Under the pieces are notes generated by a model. That model did no database searches and was not told the origin of the DNA. It worked only from the letters and a program-made list of their open reading frames with translations. This document shows, piece by piece, positions 9,875-19,987 of a stretch of 64,000 bases of DNA. Made by a program: the position numbers and the translations under genes. Position 1 is the first letter of the stretch. Every line of letters begins with the position of its first letter. This DNA is from Chrysophaeum taylorii (taxonomy: Eukaryota > Sar > Pelagophyceae > Pelagomonadales > Pelagomonadaceae). The stretch is from the NCBI GenBank assembly GCA_029834535.1, contig JAQMWT010000109.1, positions 124,001-188,000 of the forward strand, in the 5' to 3' direction.

Positions 9875-11955
9875 TCACATCGCTCCCGCGAGGTTGTGGT
9901 TCGACCGCTTCGGGGAAAGGATACTCTTGATGAACTTCGCCTGGGGCGTTGAGTAGAGTTCCTCGCGGACGATAGGCACAAAGTCGAAGGGCCGTTCCCT
10001 GTGGGCGACACGCCGCGATGTGTGACTGGCAGCCGGCAAAGGACAAGAACACACCATTGAGTTTCGCCGGTTTTGGAGTGCGTGTAGTAGACGGCGCCAC
10101 TGGTGGGATCGATCTCGTCGACCCACTCGGGCGGCTCCCACATGCTGACGCCCGTGTATGTGTTGAAATAGTAGAGGCGGTTGTCCTCGTCTCGGAGCTC
10201 GTAGATGACCTCGTCCTCGGGATCGTCCGAGTTGCGGCGACTCGGGTAGGCGTACGAATCCTTGATGATATACTGGTGCTCGTCGTCGTACTTGAGACAC
10301 CAGCCTTCGCCTCCTCCGACAGCCCCTGTCGTCTGCGCCTTGTACGGTCGATGGAATTTGCACTTTATCCAGTTGCCCGTCTCCGCGAGGATCTGAATCT
10401 CCGTGTCGGCGACGAGGTGACCGACGATCGGACTATTTTTTATTGGCTCCTGGCGGACGTTGTGGAGGCACGTTACTGCCGGGTTGAGCCAGTGCGTAGT
10501 AACTGCATCCTTGCGTACCGGCGATGTCGGCTCGTCCATCCACTGATCGATGTCGTCGTAGGCGTTGTACCGCTCTGGGACGTCCTTTTCCGAAAAAGTC
10601 CACGTGCCGCCAAGGGGATCGGCGCCGTCGATCCCGTAATCGTCGTCGTCCTTTTCTGGCTGGGCCCTCGTGCTGGATCGGTCTGCCCCCGTGCTGCGTC
10701 GTCTCGTCTCGGTCGCCTCCTTATTGCTGTTGCTGCTGGTGGTTTTATTGTTAGTGCCGGTGCTGTTAACATTCTGCCAACCGTAGTCCTTTCGCGTGCC
10801 GCAGACAGAACACTTAGTCGTGATCGCCGCGTTCGACCGCTTACAAACGACGCACTGCCACGGCTCAGTCTTTGTCTCGGTAGTAGGCTTGACCTTGGGC
10901 AGTTCGACGCCTTTGTTGTTGTTGGTTTTGCCATTGCTGTTGGTGGGTGATTTGCTAGTGTGTCTGTGGCTCGGGCCGTCGCTTGATCTATTATTACACC
11001 TTCGGTCGGCGGGAGAGCGCTGCGAATCGTCGGTCGCGGCGCCGGCTACTGGCTCAGAGAGCGTGACGACCACGAGGGAGTCGCTGTGGGGACTCCACCC
11101 GGAGATGCTGGCCGCGCGCACGCGGAATTCGTAGCAGTTCCCGGGGCGGAGGTTGCGTTTGCGACACGTCGAGCGCAGAATGAGCTGCTGGCTCGTCTCC
11201 CACTTGTTTGGTCTGCCGCTCTCAGCGCGGACGCGCCACTGAAGCTCGAAGGCTTTTGATGCCGCGCACTGATCGTTGTGGCCACCCCGCCACTCGAGCG
11301 TGACGGTCGTGTCGGACTTGCTCGTCATCCTGAGTCCGACGGGCTTGGGTGGCGGTGGCAACGCGTGCTCGCCTGGCGCCGGGCCCGGCGGCGGCGGCGG
11401 CTTGTGCTGCGCGTTCCGATACTCGTTGTAGAACTTGCGATTGAAGTCGCGCTGTTTGGCGTCTGCAGTCGACTGCGGCGGCACGTGAAAACTGTTGGTC
11501 GAAGGCGTCCGCTTCGTCGTTGGTTTGTGGTTATCTTCCCTTCGTTTGCGCAACCGGTCGGTCTGCTGCTCGCGTCGCTCCTTCCGTAAGTCGTAGGTCT
11601 TGCGCTTGGATTCGTCGTTGAGTAAGACGTAGGCGCCCTGGATTGCCGCGAAAAGCACGCTTGTTTTGTTAGCGTTCTTGTCGGGGTGGTATTTGAGCGC
11701 GAGCTGGCGGTACGCGCGCTTGATCTCCTTGCCGTCGGCCTTTGATGGAATCCCGAGGCAGGCGTACGGATCGTCATTCAGCTTCTGCAAGATCTTGTTC
11801 AACACCGGCGCGCAATTCTCGGAGGACGCCGTCTTGGTCACCCCTCTGTTGACGAGCAACGACAATGCGGCAGAGCGAAGGGAGTCTCCATCCCCCTTCC
11901 CGAGCAACCGCTCGGCTTCCCGCAGCTTCTCTGCGGCGACGAATTCGATGTTCAT
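9875..11955 (-). CDS. J-domain / FN3 / RanBP2 zinc finger / SH3-like / WW protein
   Basis: A 674-residue multidomain protein from two exons, 11955-10055 and 9998-9875. In order: a DnaJ N-terminal helix region (MNIEFVAAEKLREAERLL), a J-domain with the HPD motif (LALKYHPDKN, about 11775-11580), a fibronectin III domain (about 11340-11040), a RanBP2-type zinc finger (WQCVVCKRSN...CSVCG, about 10870-10780), an SH3-like segment (GHLVADTEIQILAETGNWIKC, about 10440-10270) and two WW domains. The second WW is split by a 56-nt intron (9999-10054): splicing restores W-E-R-P after GETQ, the canonical WW ending, which also sets the true C terminus (PFDFVPIVREELYSTP...). I start at 11955, where the DnaJ-associated helix begins. 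The J-domain recruits Hsp70; the other modules suggest a scaffold, perhaps in RNA metabolism (inference). Confidence 0.8.
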
Positions 11956-12122
11956 AAAAGTGTGTCCACCAAAGTCTGAGGGCGTCCTCTTGAAAGAATA
12001 ATGGTCCGTCCAATCCACGTACGCGGAGGAGGAGGAGGAGGAGGAGGAGGTAGGGATGTCGGAGGAGGAGGTGTAGGGAAGTCTACGGCATCGTCTCAAA
12101 CGTCTTGGAGTAGGGACAAGGA

Positions 12123-12130
12123 TGACGTCA
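12123..12130. promoter_or_regulatory. TGACGTCA palindrome in a divergent promoter
   Basis: A full CRE/bZIP palindrome in the 243-bp gap between the J-domain gene (start 11955, minus) and the basic-protein gene (start 12199, plus). Function is inferred from the motif only. Confidence 0.45.
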
Positions 12131-12198
12131 CGATTGTTGGACGCATTAAGGGTAAGCGTCGTGGCATCATCCTCGCCCCGGAGCAAACAGACAGACAG

Positions 12199-12546
12199 AT
12201 GGTGCAGGGAGCATCGAAGCAGAAGACGTCGAGCAAGAAGGTCGCGAAGAAGCAAGTCCACTCGAAAAAAGTGCGATCACGCGCCCTGGCCAAGCGAACG
12301 CCAAAGCGCGTCGAGCGCACCTTGTCGACGAAGCAAATTAACAGCAAGATCGAGCGACTCACCGCCGGCCGCGCTGCCGCTGCGGGGGCGACACTGGAAA
12401 TGACCACCCTCAACGCCGTCGCCAAGGAATCGTGTCGCGACCTTAGAAGGAAGGCGCTCGACGGCAAGAAAAAGAAAAAGAAGACACAAGCAGCCAATGA
12501 TCACCACGCTAATGACAACAGCAGCAGCAGCAGCAGCCCGTCATAG
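12199..12546 (+). CDS. Small lysine-rich protein, UPF0390-like
   Basis: A 115-residue, very basic protein beginning MVQGASKQKTSSKKVAKKQ. The MxQG start followed by K/Q-rich sequence, a central TKQINSKIERLTAG helix and a KKKKKK tail resemble the UPF0390 (Lyd10/C19orf53) family, thought to be nucleolar. The open frame extends upstream to 12001, but that part is low-complexity glycine coding opposite the neighbour's promoter. A GTAAGC...CAGACAG stretch just before 12199 looks like a short 5' UTR intron ending at the ATG. A polyS tail comes from (AGC)n. Confidence 0.5.
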   Translation: MVQGASKQKTSSKKVAKKQVHSKKVRSRALAKRTPKRVERTLSTKQINSKIERLTAGRAAAAGATLEMTTLNAVAKESCRDLRRKALDGKKKKKKTQAANDHHANDNSSSSSSPS

Positions 12547-12778
12547 TAATTAATGTCTGTCGTATGATGGCTCTAAACCTCTCGCCACACGGTCGTCGGT
12601 CCTCCTACGTCCGTAGAAAAAAGCCCACTCCTCTTCTACAGCGCGCGCGAGAGAGGGAGAGAGAGGAGCAGGCATTGAGCGCACACGCGCGCGAGGCGGC
12701 GTCTGGTCAACGAGGAGAGACGCGGCATCGTCGACGACCGGATGAGACAGCGTGAGAGCGACCTCGGAGGTCGCGCGA

Positions 12779-14257
12779 CTAGCGATGGGGGGAATAGTAT
12801 GAGCGAGGGCGGTGGTGCGAAGACGCGTTCTGACGCGGCGGCCGCGTCGAGCGGACGTCGTCGACGTCGTCCCTGCGGTGGTGGTATTGGCTGTTGTTTT
12901 GGTGGCGGCGCGCGGGATTCTTGGCGTAGGCATTGGATCGGAGGTAGTTCGGGGGCATCGGGGTAAAGCCGCCGATAGGCACGGAAAGGCAGAGGAAATC
13001 ATGCGCGGCGATGACGCTGTCCGAACGAAAGGCGCGCCTCGCTTGGGAGACGAGGCCGTCGACGGTAACCGAAGGCGGAGCGCCTTCTTCGCGGTCCCTG
13101 GCGGCAGAAGATCGCGGTTGGACGAAGCGGCCGGAGAAGTGCGTCAAGACGAGGAGGCCGGCGTCGATATCGCGAGCGACTTTCCCCGCCATAGATGGCG
13201 TCGAGTGGCCCCTAGCGAGCGCCCTTTCGCGGTCCTCGTCGGCCATAGTGGCTTCGTGGACCACGACGTCAGCGCCGTTGGCGATGGCGCAAAATTCCTT
13301 GGAGGGCCTGCAGGTGTCGCCGACGACGGCGACACGCCGCGCCGGAACCGGCGGGAGCGTCACGTCGGCCGCGCGGACGATGGTGCCGTCGTCGAGCGCG
13401 ACGTCGTTGCCGGCCTGGAGGCGACGGTAGTCCTTGCCCGGCGGCAGGCCGGCCTCGGTCGCGCGCTTGGCGTCGATGCGGAGTTTCCGCGGCTTTTCGT
13501 CGACGACGAACCCAAAGCAAGGCGCCGTGTGCCGCACCCGCGCCGCGCGCACTTGGAAGTGCGCGTCCTCGTAAAGGTGCCAGACGCCGTCGTCGTCCGG
13601 GTCGAGCTGTTCTCGGGTCACCGTGGGCTGTTCCTGCTCCGACACAAAGTAGGGGACCTCCGCTACCTTCTCGTCGTCGCCGTCGACGAGCTCGTGCACG
13701 ACCACCTCCGAGGCCCCGAGCTTGCAGCGCGCGCACGCGAGCATCGAGACGAGAAGCGAATGAAGGCCGACGGGGCCGTAAACGTGGAGCGATCGCGGGG
13801 TGTCGTTGCCCTGTTCGAGGAGCGTGGATATGGCGACCGACGCGAGGCCCCAGACGTGGTCGCCGTGCATGTGCGACACGAAGACGCGGTCGATGCCCGC
13901 GTGCGAGAGCGTCGAGCTCAAGAGCTGTCGCTGCGTACCCTCGCCGCAGTCGAAGAGCCACGTGTGGCCGCCGACTTGCGAGTGGCCCGCGAGCCGCATC
14001 GCGATGGCCGTCGTGCCCCGCGTCGCCTGTGGGCCTCCGGCAGAGGTCCCCAGGAACACGACCTCCATGCCGCTAAATCCGTCTGCGCGCGTCCGGCTCA
14101 GTCTGTGGACGTTCCACGTGTGCTCCTGCCGCTGGAAGTGGGCCCATCGCATGATAACGGTCACTCGCGGACGCATCGCCGACCCCACCCTGCGCGCTGC
14201 GCCACGACGCGCGCGTCCGAACACCGACGACGACGACGACTCAATCCATCGCCGCAT
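12779..14257 (-). CDS. tRNase Z (short ELAC1 type), metallo-beta-lactamase fold
   Basis: The endonuclease that removes tRNA 3' trailers. The core starts MEVVFLGTSAGGPQATRGTTA (short tRNase Z opening), then FDCGEGTQRQLL and the zinc motif SHMHGDHVWGL (HxHxDH), followed by VVHEATMADED, TPSMAG and THFSGRF motifs. The full frame is 492 residues; the ELAC1 family is nearer 360. The extra is an N-terminal extension of about 63 residues rich in Arg, possibly an organelle transit peptide, and a low-complexity tail of roughly 55 residues. An internal start at the MEVVFLG methionine would give a cytosolic or nuclear form. It starts 65 bp from the divergent small gene at 14323. Confidence 0.88.
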   Translation of the reverse strand: MRRWIESSSSSVFGRARRGAARRVGSAMRPRVTVIMRWAHFQRQEHTWNVHRLSRTRADGFSGMEVVFLGTSAGGPQATRGTTAIAMRLAGHSQVGGHTWLFDCGEGTQRQLLSSTLSHAGIDRVFVSHMHGDHVWGLASVAISTLLEQGNDTPRSLHVYGPVGLHSLLVSMLACARCKLGASEVVVHELVDGDDEKVAEVPYFVSEQEQPTVTREQLDPDDDGVWHLYEDAHFQVRAARVRHTAPCFGFVVDEKPRKLRIDAKRATEAGLPPGKDYRRLQAGNDVALDDGTIVRAADVTLPPVPARRVAVVGDTCRPSKEFCAIANGADVVVHEATMADEDRERALARGHSTPSMAGKVARDIDAGLLVLTHFSGRFVQPRSSAARDREEGAPPSVTVDGLVSQARRAFRSDSVIAAHDFLCLSVPIGGFTPMPPNYLRSNAYAKNPARRHQNNSQYHHRRDDVDDVRSTRPPRQNASSHHRPRSYYSPHR

Positions 14258-14322
14258 CGTCTTCTCGCTATTACAGATGAGCGAGGGTAAGCAAGATTTT
14301 CGTGGTTTTGTGCAGGATAAAG

Positions 14323-14556
14323 ATGCTGATGGAAATGGGGCTCGGCCTCGCCGTCACGTCAGCCGGGGTTGTCGCCTACAGAAAAATCCGCGACTCCCGC
14401 AACGCGACGATGGTGCGGACGATGCCATCGCAGCAGCTCTACGTCCTTATCCGCCAGCTCACCAACAAGGGGTCTTCTCGCACCTCAAGCGACCAGTTTG
14501 TGTTGAGACGCGCCAAACGCGAGATCGAGCGCCGCCTCGAAAAGGAAGACGACTAA
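14323..14556 (+). CDS. Small membrane-anchored protein, unknown
   Basis: A 77-residue protein beginning MLMEMGLGLAVTSAGVVAYRK: a single N-terminal hydrophobic segment followed by a basic, helical tail ending AKREIERRLEKEDD. A stretch at 14287-14313 (GTAAGC...TGTGCAG) just upstream looks like a short 5' UTR intron, so I use the methionine after it. It might be an organelle inner-membrane subunit, but I do not recognise a family. Convergent with the KDM2-like gene, 12 bp away. Confidence 0.5.
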   Translation: MLMEMGLGLAVTSAGVVAYRKIRDSRNATMVRTMPSQQLYVLIRQLTNKGSSRTSSDQFVLRRAKREIERRLEKEDD

Positions 14557-14568
14557 AAAACTAAAGAA

Positions 14569-16752
14569 TTACGACGCCTCCACCTCGTGAGGAGCGGGTC
14601 GTCTTGGCGGCCGCCGCCGCCGCGGCGGCGGCGGCGGCGTCTTTGGGAGTAGTCCCCAAAACTCCTCCGGGCGGTGGTGCTTGTCGTCCGTCGCTTCATC
14701 GTCGTCGTCTTCTTCTTCTTCTTCTTCTTCTTCTGATGGTTCGATCGGGTTGAGGCACCGTCGCTGTTCGCACGCGCCCTTCATGGTGCCTGCACCGCCA
14801 AACTTGCGCATATTGAGACAGTAGCGGCACTTGCCGCACTCTAGTCGAAGGCAGGCGGCGCATGCCTTGCAGCGGACGCGGCGCCTGCGGATGGGCAAAG
14901 CGGGGGGCGTCTTCTTCTTTAGTTGCTGCTTGGGTCGGTCGGACGGGGCCACCCAGGTGCGGAGGCGGCGGAGAGCGGCGGCAGGGTCGGTCGCGGCCGC
15001 GTCTTCGTCGTTGGCCCAGGCCTCGCGGTCGGCCTCGTCGGGCAGCCACCACCAATACGCAGTTGCTTGGAGCGGGCGTTTCGCGCCGGCGCGCTTGACG
15101 CGGAGCTTGTGCTGGCACTGGTGGCACGCCCAGAGCCTGGCCGCGTCGTCCGCGTCGTCGCCGATTGGCTCGCTTTCGGGAAATCGCGCGCACGCAACGT
15201 GCTCCGTGTTGGAGCAGAAGTCGCAGCAAATTAGGCGACCGGTCTCGCCGCAGACGCAGCACACGTCGTCGTGCGCGCCCCAGTAGAGGTCCGGGACGGG
15301 GGCGTCGCGTCCCGGCACGAACGCGAGAGACGAGGCCTCGGAAGGATCGAGCCACCACCAATCCGGGGGTTGGTCGTGGTCTTCCTCGACCCCGTCGAGG
15401 AGGGCGTCGAGGCCGTCGAGAAAGCGCCTGGGCGCCCTCAAACTCGAAGGAATGTGGTCGTCGACCACTACGCGCTTGGTCTCGAGCTCGCGTCGGAGGT
15501 GGGCCGACAAGACTTTGGCCGCGCGGAATCCCGCGTCGCCACCGAGCACGTATTGCCGCGCCGCCGCAGGGTCGTTCTCGTGGTGCGCGATGCGGCGGAG
15601 GCGGGCGAGCTTGTGCGCGACGCGCACGGCGACGAACCACAAGGTGGCATCGAAGAAGGGCATGCGGGCCTCGCCCGAGACGCCGAGTCTGTCCTCGAGC
15701 GCAGAAATTTCCAGCTGGCGACTCGCGGCGAGGTGGTGGAGCCAGTTTCCCCCAAATACCACCGAGTCCGTGGGAGTTGCCACGGCGTGGATCCAGCCGC
15801 TCGGCAGCAACAGCGTATCGCCCGCGGCGAGCTCGATCCTCGAAATTTCGCGTCGCGGCAGGAACCGCTCGGGTAGAAGCTCGGTCGTTTGCGAGGGCGA
15901 GCGCGACCACTGCTCAAAATCGTAGAGGTTCTGGGGCGTCGGCGGAGCGACGTAAAACACCTTGGCACCGCGAGACACGTGATACCAGACGCTCGTCCCG
16001 CCAAAGTCGACGTGAAAGTCCGTATAGCACCCCGCGACGCTCATCAGGCAGTACTTCTGGACCGTCGGCCTTCCCCGCCGCAGCGACTCGTCCATGATCT
16101 TTCGCTTTTTCGCCCGCGCGAGACGCCGCTTCTTGGGGGTCGTCGTCGTCGACTCGGGGTCCTCCTCCGCCTCCTCGGCGACCTCGACCGGCCGAACGGG
16201 CACCCACGCGCCGCGCTCGGGCCCGACGGTCGTCGTCCAGTCGAGCTCCCGCACGGCGTCGGGCGCTCGCACGCGCGCTCCCAGCCGCGTGTTCGAAATT
16301 TCGAGCGTGATCACGTTGTAGGCGCGCGCACGGTCGCTCTTCCAGTATGTCGCCCAGTCCTCCAGTCGCCATTTTCCGGCCGTGTCCTGCTCGGCGACGT
16401 CCAGGACCTCCACCGTGGCGTCCTTGCCGACCCCGCGGCACACGTCTGCTACCGTGCACTGGGGCGGCACCTCGAGTCCGGGGGGGCGGCCCCGCATCAC
16501 GATCGGCGCCTCGAACCCCTCGCTTCGAAGCGCTTCTGCTGTCAGCCACGCGGCCTCCTTCTCGACGACACCCGAACGCGGGGCGGCGTACCTCTCCAAG
16601 TCTACCTCGAGCGCGTTGCTCCACTTTTCGCCCAGCTGCTCATCCACCTCCATCACGAACTCGTCGTCGAGGGTAACCCGGGACCGTGACCGGCACGCGC
16701 GACTGGGCCGCTTCTCCCCGCGTCCCGTCATGCTCTCCTCGAACCGATTCAA
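14569..16752 (-). CDS. JmjC histone demethylase, KDM2/JHDM1 type, with PHD and CXXC fingers
   Basis: A 727-residue nuclear Fe(II)/2-oxoglutarate demethylase, expected substrate H3K36me. The JmjC core (about 16060-15740) reads MSVAGCYTDFHVDFGGTSVWYH, with the iron ligands H-x-D, and later PSGWIHAVATPTDS with the third His and the FGGNWLH motif, close to animal KDM2. A PHD finger follows (CCVCGETGRLICCDFCSNTEH...CHQCQHK, about 15270-15110) and then a CXXC finger (CKACAACLRLECGKCRYCLNM...C, about 14905-14755) that in this family binds unmethylated CpG. Animal KDM2 has CXXC before PHD; here PHD precedes CXXC. The tail is acidic and proline-rich. Its promoter side abuts the helicase-repeat array. 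Confidence 0.92.
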   Translation of the reverse strand: MNRFEESMTGRGEKRPSRACRSRSRVTLDDEFVMEVDEQLGEKWSNALEVDLERYAAPRSGVVEKEAAWLTAEALRSEGFEAPIVMRGRPPGLEVPPQCTVADVCRGVGKDATVEVLDVAEQDTAGKWRLEDWATYWKSDRARAYNVITLEISNTRLGARVRAPDAVRELDWTTTVGPERGAWVPVRPVEVAEEAEEDPESTTTTPKKRRLARAKKRKIMDESLRRGRPTVQKYCLMSVAGCYTDFHVDFGGTSVWYHVSRGAKVFYVAPPTPQNLYDFEQWSRSPSQTTELLPERFLPRREISRIELAAGDTLLLPSGWIHAVATPTDSVVFGGNWLHHLAASRQLEISALEDRLGVSGEARMPFFDATLWFVAVRVAHKLARLRRIAHHENDPAAARQYVLGGDAGFRAAKVLSAHLRRELETKRVVVDDHIPSSLRAPRRFLDGLDALLDGVEEDHDQPPDWWWLDPSEASSLAFVPGRDAPVPDLYWGAHDDVCCVCGETGRLICCDFCSNTEHVACARFPESEPIGDDADDAARLWACHQCQHKLRVKRAGAKRPLQATAYWWWLPDEADREAWANDEDAAATDPAAALRRLRTWVAPSDRPKQQLKKKTPPALPIRRRRVRCKACAACLRLECGKCRYCLNMRKFGGAGTMKGACEQRRCLNPIEPSEEEEEEEEDDDDEATDDKHHRPEEFWGLLPKTPPPPPRRRRPPRRPAPHEVEAS

Positions 16753-16858
16753 CGGTCAACTAATCTTCATGCTTTTGGTCTTCTGATGCAAGAAGGCTGT
16801 TGTTCTCACTGCCGACCATACTCGGCTCTTGTATTATGATGAAGCAATTAATTAATCC

Positions 16859-17901
16859 TAACTACTAATCGACAGATGTTTGTCTTGTTTGTTTGTTTGT
16901 TTGTCCCTCGATTTAGGGTAAGGATCAGGTAGGCGCGAGAATAAGGCTCAGGTAGGCGCGAGAACCAGACAGTAGTGATCCACCAAGCCGTCTACGGCGA
17001 CCTCGCAGACTATTTCCACGACCCGCGGCGGCTCTTTTAGCCAGCGCGCCATTCTCACGCCCCGTCGAAACGATGTTGTCGATGCTGACAACGCGCGCAT
17101 GACCGCGGCCTTTTTTTCCCGAAGACGAGGCGTCGGAGTTCTTTTCGGCCGACTAGGTTGGGTCGGAAGCCGACGCCTCGCTCTTTACAGTCGAGTTTTC
17201 AACTCCCTGACAACGGCATGCTGACTTTGATCGCGAGCTTAAAGTCTTCGCAACCTCGACCCGTCGCACGGCGACTGCAACGGTACCAGATACATCATCG
17301 ATAGTGTCGTGTCACCGAGGCTCCTCCAACCTGTATCCCTCAAGCCCCACCGACGCCAAACGATCAACAAGAGCCAGGGCCAGACGCCCCGCGAGGTCGG
17401 CGTCCTCTTGCCCACAAGCCCGTCTTCTGTCACGTCCAGCTCTACGTGGCTCTCTGTCGATCGGCAACCCCGAGGATATCCTCTTCTGAGTCGACGACTC
17501 CACCCTACCCCACACGTGCTGCGCAATACCGATAAGCCCCCTCCCGGCGTCTACACGCGCACGGTAGGTGAACTTACTGGGACCAGGTGAACTTACTGGG
17601 GTTTGAGATTGGGACTAGGTGAACTTAGTGACCAGGTGAACTTACTGAGACCAAGTGAACATACTGGGGTTTTTAGAGTGAACGCAAAGGCGAGCGGCGT
17701 GTACGGATCAAAGCAGCTTAGATTGGCGGAGGTGAGAGCGACGAGCTCGAAGGAGAGTGGGGTGAGTGGATGTGAGCACGAGTGGGCTTACGCCGAATTT
17801 ACTGGGGTTAGAGATTGGGACTATGTGAACTTACTGGGACCAGGTGAACTTACTGGGGTTAGAGATAGGTGAACTTACTGGCCTGCACTTGTCTCTTATC
17901 T
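16859..17901 (+). mobile_element. Helitron/Pif1-helicase-derived tandem unit 1
   Basis: The first of five head-to-tail units. Each starts TAACTACTAATCGACAGATG plus a (TTTG/TCTG)n tract, then TCGATTTAGGGTAAGGATCA. A decayed helicase C terminus follows, in pieces over several frames: a LQAVYGDLADYF...AILTPRRNDVVD-type piece, then HCNGTRYM, then QTINKSQGQTPREVGV..PKPVFCHVQLYVALCRS. These match Helitron/Pif1 motifs (AILTPTNxxVD, LCNGTR, INKSQGQT, GQLYVALSR). The unit ends in a GGTGAACTTACTGG minisatellite. No intact helicase frame remains. The array begins about 105 bp upstream of the KDM2-like start codon. Confidence 0.75.
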
Positions 17902-18937
17902 TAACTACTAATCGACAGATGTTTGTCTGTCTGTCTGTTTGTTTGTTTGTCTGTTTGTCCCTCGATTTAGGGTAAGGATCATGTAGGCGCGAGAGTAAGC
18001 ATCAGGTAGGCGCGAGAGCCAGAAAGTGATCCTCCAAGCCGTCTACGGCGACCTCGCAGACTATTTCCACGACCCGCGGCGGCTCTTTCAGCGCGCCATT
18101 CTCACGCCCCGTCGAAACGATGTTGTCGATGCGGACAACGCGCGCATGACCGCGGCCTTTTTTTCCCGGAGACGAGGCGTCGGAGTTCTTTTCGGCCGAC
18201 TAGGTTGGATCGGAAGACGACGCCTCGCTCTTTACAGTAGAGATTTCAACTCCCTGACAACCAACGGCATGCTGACTTTGATCGCGAGCTTAATGTCTTC
18301 GCAACCTCGACCCGTCGCACGGCCACTGCAACGGTACCAGATACATGATCGATAGTGTCGTTGTCACCGAGGCTCCTCCAACCTGTATCCCTGGCCCGCC
18401 GACGCCAAACGATCAACAAGAGCCAGGGCAGACGCCCCGCGAGGTCGGCGTCCTCTTGCCCAAGCCCGTCTTCTGCCACGTCCAGCTCTACGTGGCTCTC
18501 TGTCGATCGGCAACCCCGAGGATATCGTCTTCTGAGTCGACGACTCCACCCTACCCCACACGTGCTGCGCAATACCGATAAGCCCCTCCCGGCGTCTACA
18601 CGCGCACGGTAGGTGAACTTACTGGGACCAGGTGAACTTACTGGGTTTGAGATTGGGACTAGGTGAACTTAGTGACCAGGTGAACTTACTGAGACCAAGT
18701 GAACTTACAGGGATTTTAGAGTGAACGCAAAGGCGAGCGGCGTGTACGGATCAAAGCAGCTTAGATTGGCGGAGGTGAGAGCGACGAGCTCGAAGGAGAG
18801 TGGGGTGAGTGGATGTGAGCACGAGTGGGCTTACGCCGAATTTACTGGGGTTAGAGATTGGGACTATGTGAACTTACTGGGACCAGGTGAACTTACTGGG
18901 GTTAGAGATAGGTGAACTTACTGGCCTGCACTTGTCT
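17902..18937 (+). mobile_element. Helitron/Pif1-helicase-derived tandem unit 2
   Basis: Same layout as unit 1, 1,036 bp. The first helicase piece is open for 109 codons from 18026 (MILQAVYGDLADYFHDPRRL). The CNGTR and INKSQGQ pieces lie in other frames. The minisatellite tail is nearly the same as in unit 1, including the shared block with GAACGCAAAGGCGAGCGGCG, so units 1 and 2 are the closest pair. Confidence 0.75.
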
Positions 18938-19987
18938 TAACTACTAATCGACAGATGTTTGTCTGTCTGTCTGTTTGTTTGTTTGTCTGTTTGTCCCTCG
19001 ATTTAGGGTAAGGATCATGTAGGCGCGAGAGTAAGCATCAGGTAGGCGCGAGAGCCAGACAGTGATCCTCCAAGCCGTCTACGGCGACCTCGCAGACTAT
19101 TTCCACGACCCGCGGCGGCTCTTTCAGCGCGCCATTCTCACGCCCCGTCGAAACGATGTTGTCGATGCGGACAACGCGCGCATGACCGCGGCCTTTTTTT
19201 CCCGGAGACGAGGCGTCGGAGTTCTTTTCGGCTGACTAGGCTGGGTCGGAAGACGACGCCTCGCTCTTTACAGTAGAGTTTTCAACTCCCTGACAACCAA
19301 CGGCATGCTGACTTTGATCGCGAGCTTAATGTCTTCGCAACCTCGACCCGTCGCACGGCCACTGCAACGGTACCAGATACATGATCGATCGTGTCGTTGT
19401 CACCGAGGCTCCTCCAACCTGTATCGCTTAAGGCCCGCCTACGCCAAACGATCAACAAGAGCCAGGGCCAGACGCCCCGCGAGGTCGGCGTCCTCTTTCC
19501 CAAGCCCGTCTTCTGCCACGTCCAGCTCTACGTGGCTCTCTGTCGATCGGCAACCCCGAGGATATCGTCTTCTGAGTCGACGACTCCACCCTACCCCACA
19601 CGTGCTGCGCAATACCGATAAGCCCCCTCCCGGCGTCTACACGCGCACTGTAGGTGAACTTACTGGGACCAGGTGAACTTACTGGGGTTGGAGATTGGGA
19701 CTAGGTGAGCGAGTGACCAGGTGAAACTGGGACCAGGTGAACATACTGGGGTTTTTAGAGTAAAGGGTTTTTAGAGTAAACTCAAAGGTTGGCGGCGCGT
19801 GCGGATCAAAGCAGCTTAGATTGGCGGAGGCGAGAGCGACGAGCTCAAAGGAGTTGGTGTGAGCTAGGTGAACTTACTGTCAATAATAATACTGACCAGG
19901 TGAACTTATATGAAACTTACTGGGACCAGGTGAACTTACTGGGGTTAGAGATTGGGACTAGGTGAACTTACTGGCCTGCACTTGTCC
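18938..19987 (+). mobile_element. Helitron/Pif1-helicase-derived tandem unit 3
   Basis: Same layout, 1,050 bp. The INKSQGQTPREVGVLFPKPVF piece runs from 19391 to 19621. The tail differs from units 1-2: it has a duplicated GGGTTTTTAGAGTAAA segment, TTGGCGGCGCGTGC in place of CGAGCGGCGTGTAC, and an inserted AATAATAATACTGACC. It is most like unit 5. Confidence 0.75.

Noticed and set aside
12812-14290. 492-codon plus-strand frame over the tRNase Z gene
   Set aside because: Mirror frame created by codon bias; no recognisable motif, and the minus strand carries HxHxDH.
16911-16920. TTTAGGG-like telomere motif in each helicase unit
   Set aside because: One copy per unit, not tandem; coincidence is likely.
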